Below are positions 62,685 to 64,000 of a stretch of 64,000 bases of DNA, piece by piece. This stretch comes from Halopseudomonas pelagia (GTDB taxonomy: Bacteria > Pseudomonadota > Gammaproteobacteria > Pseudomonadales > Pseudomonadaceae). The notes beneath the pieces were generated by a model. The model searched no databases, was not told where the DNA came from, and was given only the letters and a program-made list of their open reading frames with translations. Location: positions 3,286,001-3,350,000 of the forward strand of contig NZ_CP033116.1 in assembly GCF_009497895.1 (NCBI RefSeq). Reading direction: 5' to 3'. A program made the position numbers and the translations under genes. How positions within the stretch are numbered: position 1 is the stretch's first letter; each line of letters starts with the position of its first letter.

Positions 62685-64000
62685 ATGTGCGGAATCGTCG
62701 GCGCCGTCGCCCAGCGCAATATCACCCCAATTCTGATTGAAGGCCTGCTGCGTCTTGAGTATCGGGGTTACGACTCCGCCGGCGTCGCCGTTCTTGCCGA
62801 AGGCAATGGAATTCACCGGGTACGCGCAGTCGGCAAGGTCGTCGAGCTGCAAAACGCCTTGCAAGCCACTCCAGCGGTCGGCCACTTGGGCATCGCCCAC
62901 ACTCGCTGGGCCACCCACGGCAAGCCGGCTGAGCACAACGCCCACCCACATATGTCCGGCAAGCTGGCGATCGTGCATAACGGCATCATCGAGAATCACA
63001 GTCCGCTGCGTAAAAAGCTGATTGAGCTCGGTTACCAGTTCACCTCGGAGACCGACACCGAAGTCGTCGCGCACTTGATTGCCCATCACTACAGCGAAAG
63101 CCACGACCTGCTCGGCGCCTTCCGCACTGCGTTAGGCGAACTGCACGGCGCTTACGCACTAGCTCTGATGCACGAAGACCAACCAGAAACGCTCTACTGC
63201 GCCCGCATGGGCAGCCCGCTGGTGATCGGCGAAGGCAGTGACGAGCACTATATCGGCTCCGATCCGCTGGCCCTGTTGCAGGTAACCGACCGCTTCCGCT
63301 ACCTGGAAGAAGGCGACCACGCGCGCCTGACCATCAACACCTGCGAAATCTGGGACCGCCAAAACCAGAGCGTCGATCGTCCATTGATCCGCTATGAACA
63401 CGCCGCGCACAGTCTGGAAAAAGGTGAATACCGTCACTACATGCTCAAGGAAATCTTCGAGCAGCCCCAAGCCATCCGCGACACCTTGGCCGGCATTGTC
63501 GGTGACGATCATGTGCTTACTGCAATCCTCGGCCCCGACGCAGAAACCCGTCTGGTCGATATCGCCAATATTCATATCGTCGCCTGCGGCACCAGTTATC
63601 ACGCCGGTCTGGTCGCGCGCTACTGGATCGAAGCCCAGGCAGATATCCCCTGCACTGTCGAAGTTGCCAGCGAATACCGCTATCGCACTGTCGTAGTGCC
63701 GGACAACACCCTGCTGATCACCATATCCCAGTCCGGCGAAACCGCCGACACTCTGGCTGCGCTGCGCTTCGCCAAGGACCAGGGTTACCTTGCCACTCTT
63801 GCGATCTGCAACGTTGCCGGCAGTTCGCTGGTCCGCGAAGCCGACTGGCGCCTGCTGACCCACGCCGGCCCGGAAATTGGTGTCGCCTCGACCAAAGCTT
63901 TCACCACCCAACTGGTAGCCCTGTTATGGCTGACCACCGCACTGGCCCAAGTGAAGGGCAAACCAGCCGACCAGATCGCCGCCAACGTAAAAGCGCTCAA
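62685..64000 (+). CDS. glmS: Glutamine-fructose-6-phosphate aminotransferase GlmS (3' end outside window)
   Basis: Open from the ATG at 62685 to the window end (~438 residues of ~610). It begins MCGIVGAV with nucleophile Cys2. The glutaminase domain has TRWATHG and HNGIIEN; the first SIS domain has ACGTSYHAG and TISQSGETADT. It makes glucosamine-6-phosphate for cell wall precursors. AAGGAC lies before the start codon. The attTn7 site at its 3' end is not in view. Confidence 0.96.
   Translation, partial: MCGIVGAVAQRNITPILIEGLLRLEYRGYDSAGVAVLAEGNGIHRVRAVGKVVELQNALQATPAVGHLGIAHTRWATHGKPAEHNAHPHMSGKLAIVHNGIIENHSPLRKKLIELGYQFTSETDTEVVAHLIAHHYSESHDLLGAFRTALGELHGAYALALMHEDQPETLYCARMGSPLVIGEGSDEHYIGSDPLALLQVTDRFRYLEEGDHARLTINTCEIWDRQNQSVDRPLIRYEHAAHSLEKGEYRHYMLKEIFEQPQAIRDTLAGIVGDDHVLTAILGPDAETRLVDIANIHIVACGTSYHAGLVARYWIEAQADIPCTVEVASEYRYRTVVVPDNTLLITISQSGETADTLAALRFAKDQGYLATLAICNVAGSSLVREADWRLLTHAGPEIGVASTKAFTTQLVALLWLTTALAQVKGKPADQIAANVKAL

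Noticed and set aside
1..64000. CRISPR arrays
   Set aside because: No regularly spaced direct repeats with unique spacers; the only recurring units are irregularly spaced palindromes.

Overview
The window looks like a piece of a Pseudomonadaceae chromosome, probably a halotolerant Pseudomonas or Halopseudomonas-type gammaproteobacterium. This is inferred from the core genes to the right (class II DAHP synthase, AcnA, a PAS-type chemoreceptor, GlmS, a DUF5610-like protein, a phosphatase-GT20 fusion typical of glucosylglycerol synthesis) and from a family of REP-like palindromes between them. It divides near 37.95 kb. To the right is ordinary chromosome. To the left is accessory DNA that starts before base 1.

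The accessory half (1-37.95 kb) reads as a large island inserted in ttcA. Only the first ~45 codons of ttcA remain, at 37.92-38.07 kb, cut exactly at its SGGK loop. A minus-strand operon of three tyrosine-recombinase-like genes plus a small coiled-coil protein starts with a GTG inside that same ttcA codon stretch. This layout recalls Tn554-like or 'gamma-mobile-trio' elements. Cargo includes a truncated SMC-like ATPase, an Avs-like STAND NTPase with an apparent Cap4/DUF4297-type nuclease domain (1.95-5.70 kb), umuC, a split umuD, a LexA-boxed SRAP gene, two orphan MbcA/ParS-type antitoxins and small unknown genes. An IS3-family element (25.1-26.3 kb, GTA target duplication) and an IS21-family element (28.8-31.4 kb) have inserted. 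The IS21 element splits a DEDDh exonuclease gene.

A second, nested island of about 15.9 kb (7.58-23.49 kb) sits inside umuD. The umuD start and its LexA box lie at 23.5-23.6 kb and the rest of umuD lies at 7.2-7.6 kb, fused to island DNA. The cargo is a coherent envelope redox and metal set: a metal-responsive MerR regulator (CadR-like, two copies), an HMA-CDF cation exporter with LspA, Lnt, a split DsbD, an SCO protein, TlpA (one intact copy, one pseudogene, one remnant), a 1-Cys peroxiredoxin and a partial cytochrome c maturation set (ccmFGHI without ccmABCDE). A nearly identical CadR-type operator and 19-20-bp-spacer promoter stands before both the CDF-lspA operon and the Lnt-DsbD-SCO-TlpA operon. 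A third, different MerR-type promoter precedes the peroxiredoxin. I read this as a metal-inducible module for lipoprotein processing, thiol reduction and heme ligation.

The chromosome from 37.95 to 64 kb carries a Yip1-like protein, a DnaJ-domain protein, a choice-of-anchor I lipoprotein, a GgpPS-like osmolyte enzyme with an overlapping MFS gene, an NAD(P)H oxidoreductase, SprT, a CoA transferase, a mercaptopyruvate-type sulfurtransferase, a spermidine-synthase-like protein, DAHP synthase, a GIY-YIG protein, an ABC exporter, a beta-propeller protein, AcnA, an MCP and the 5' part of glmS. I saw no tRNA, rRNA or CRISPR array.
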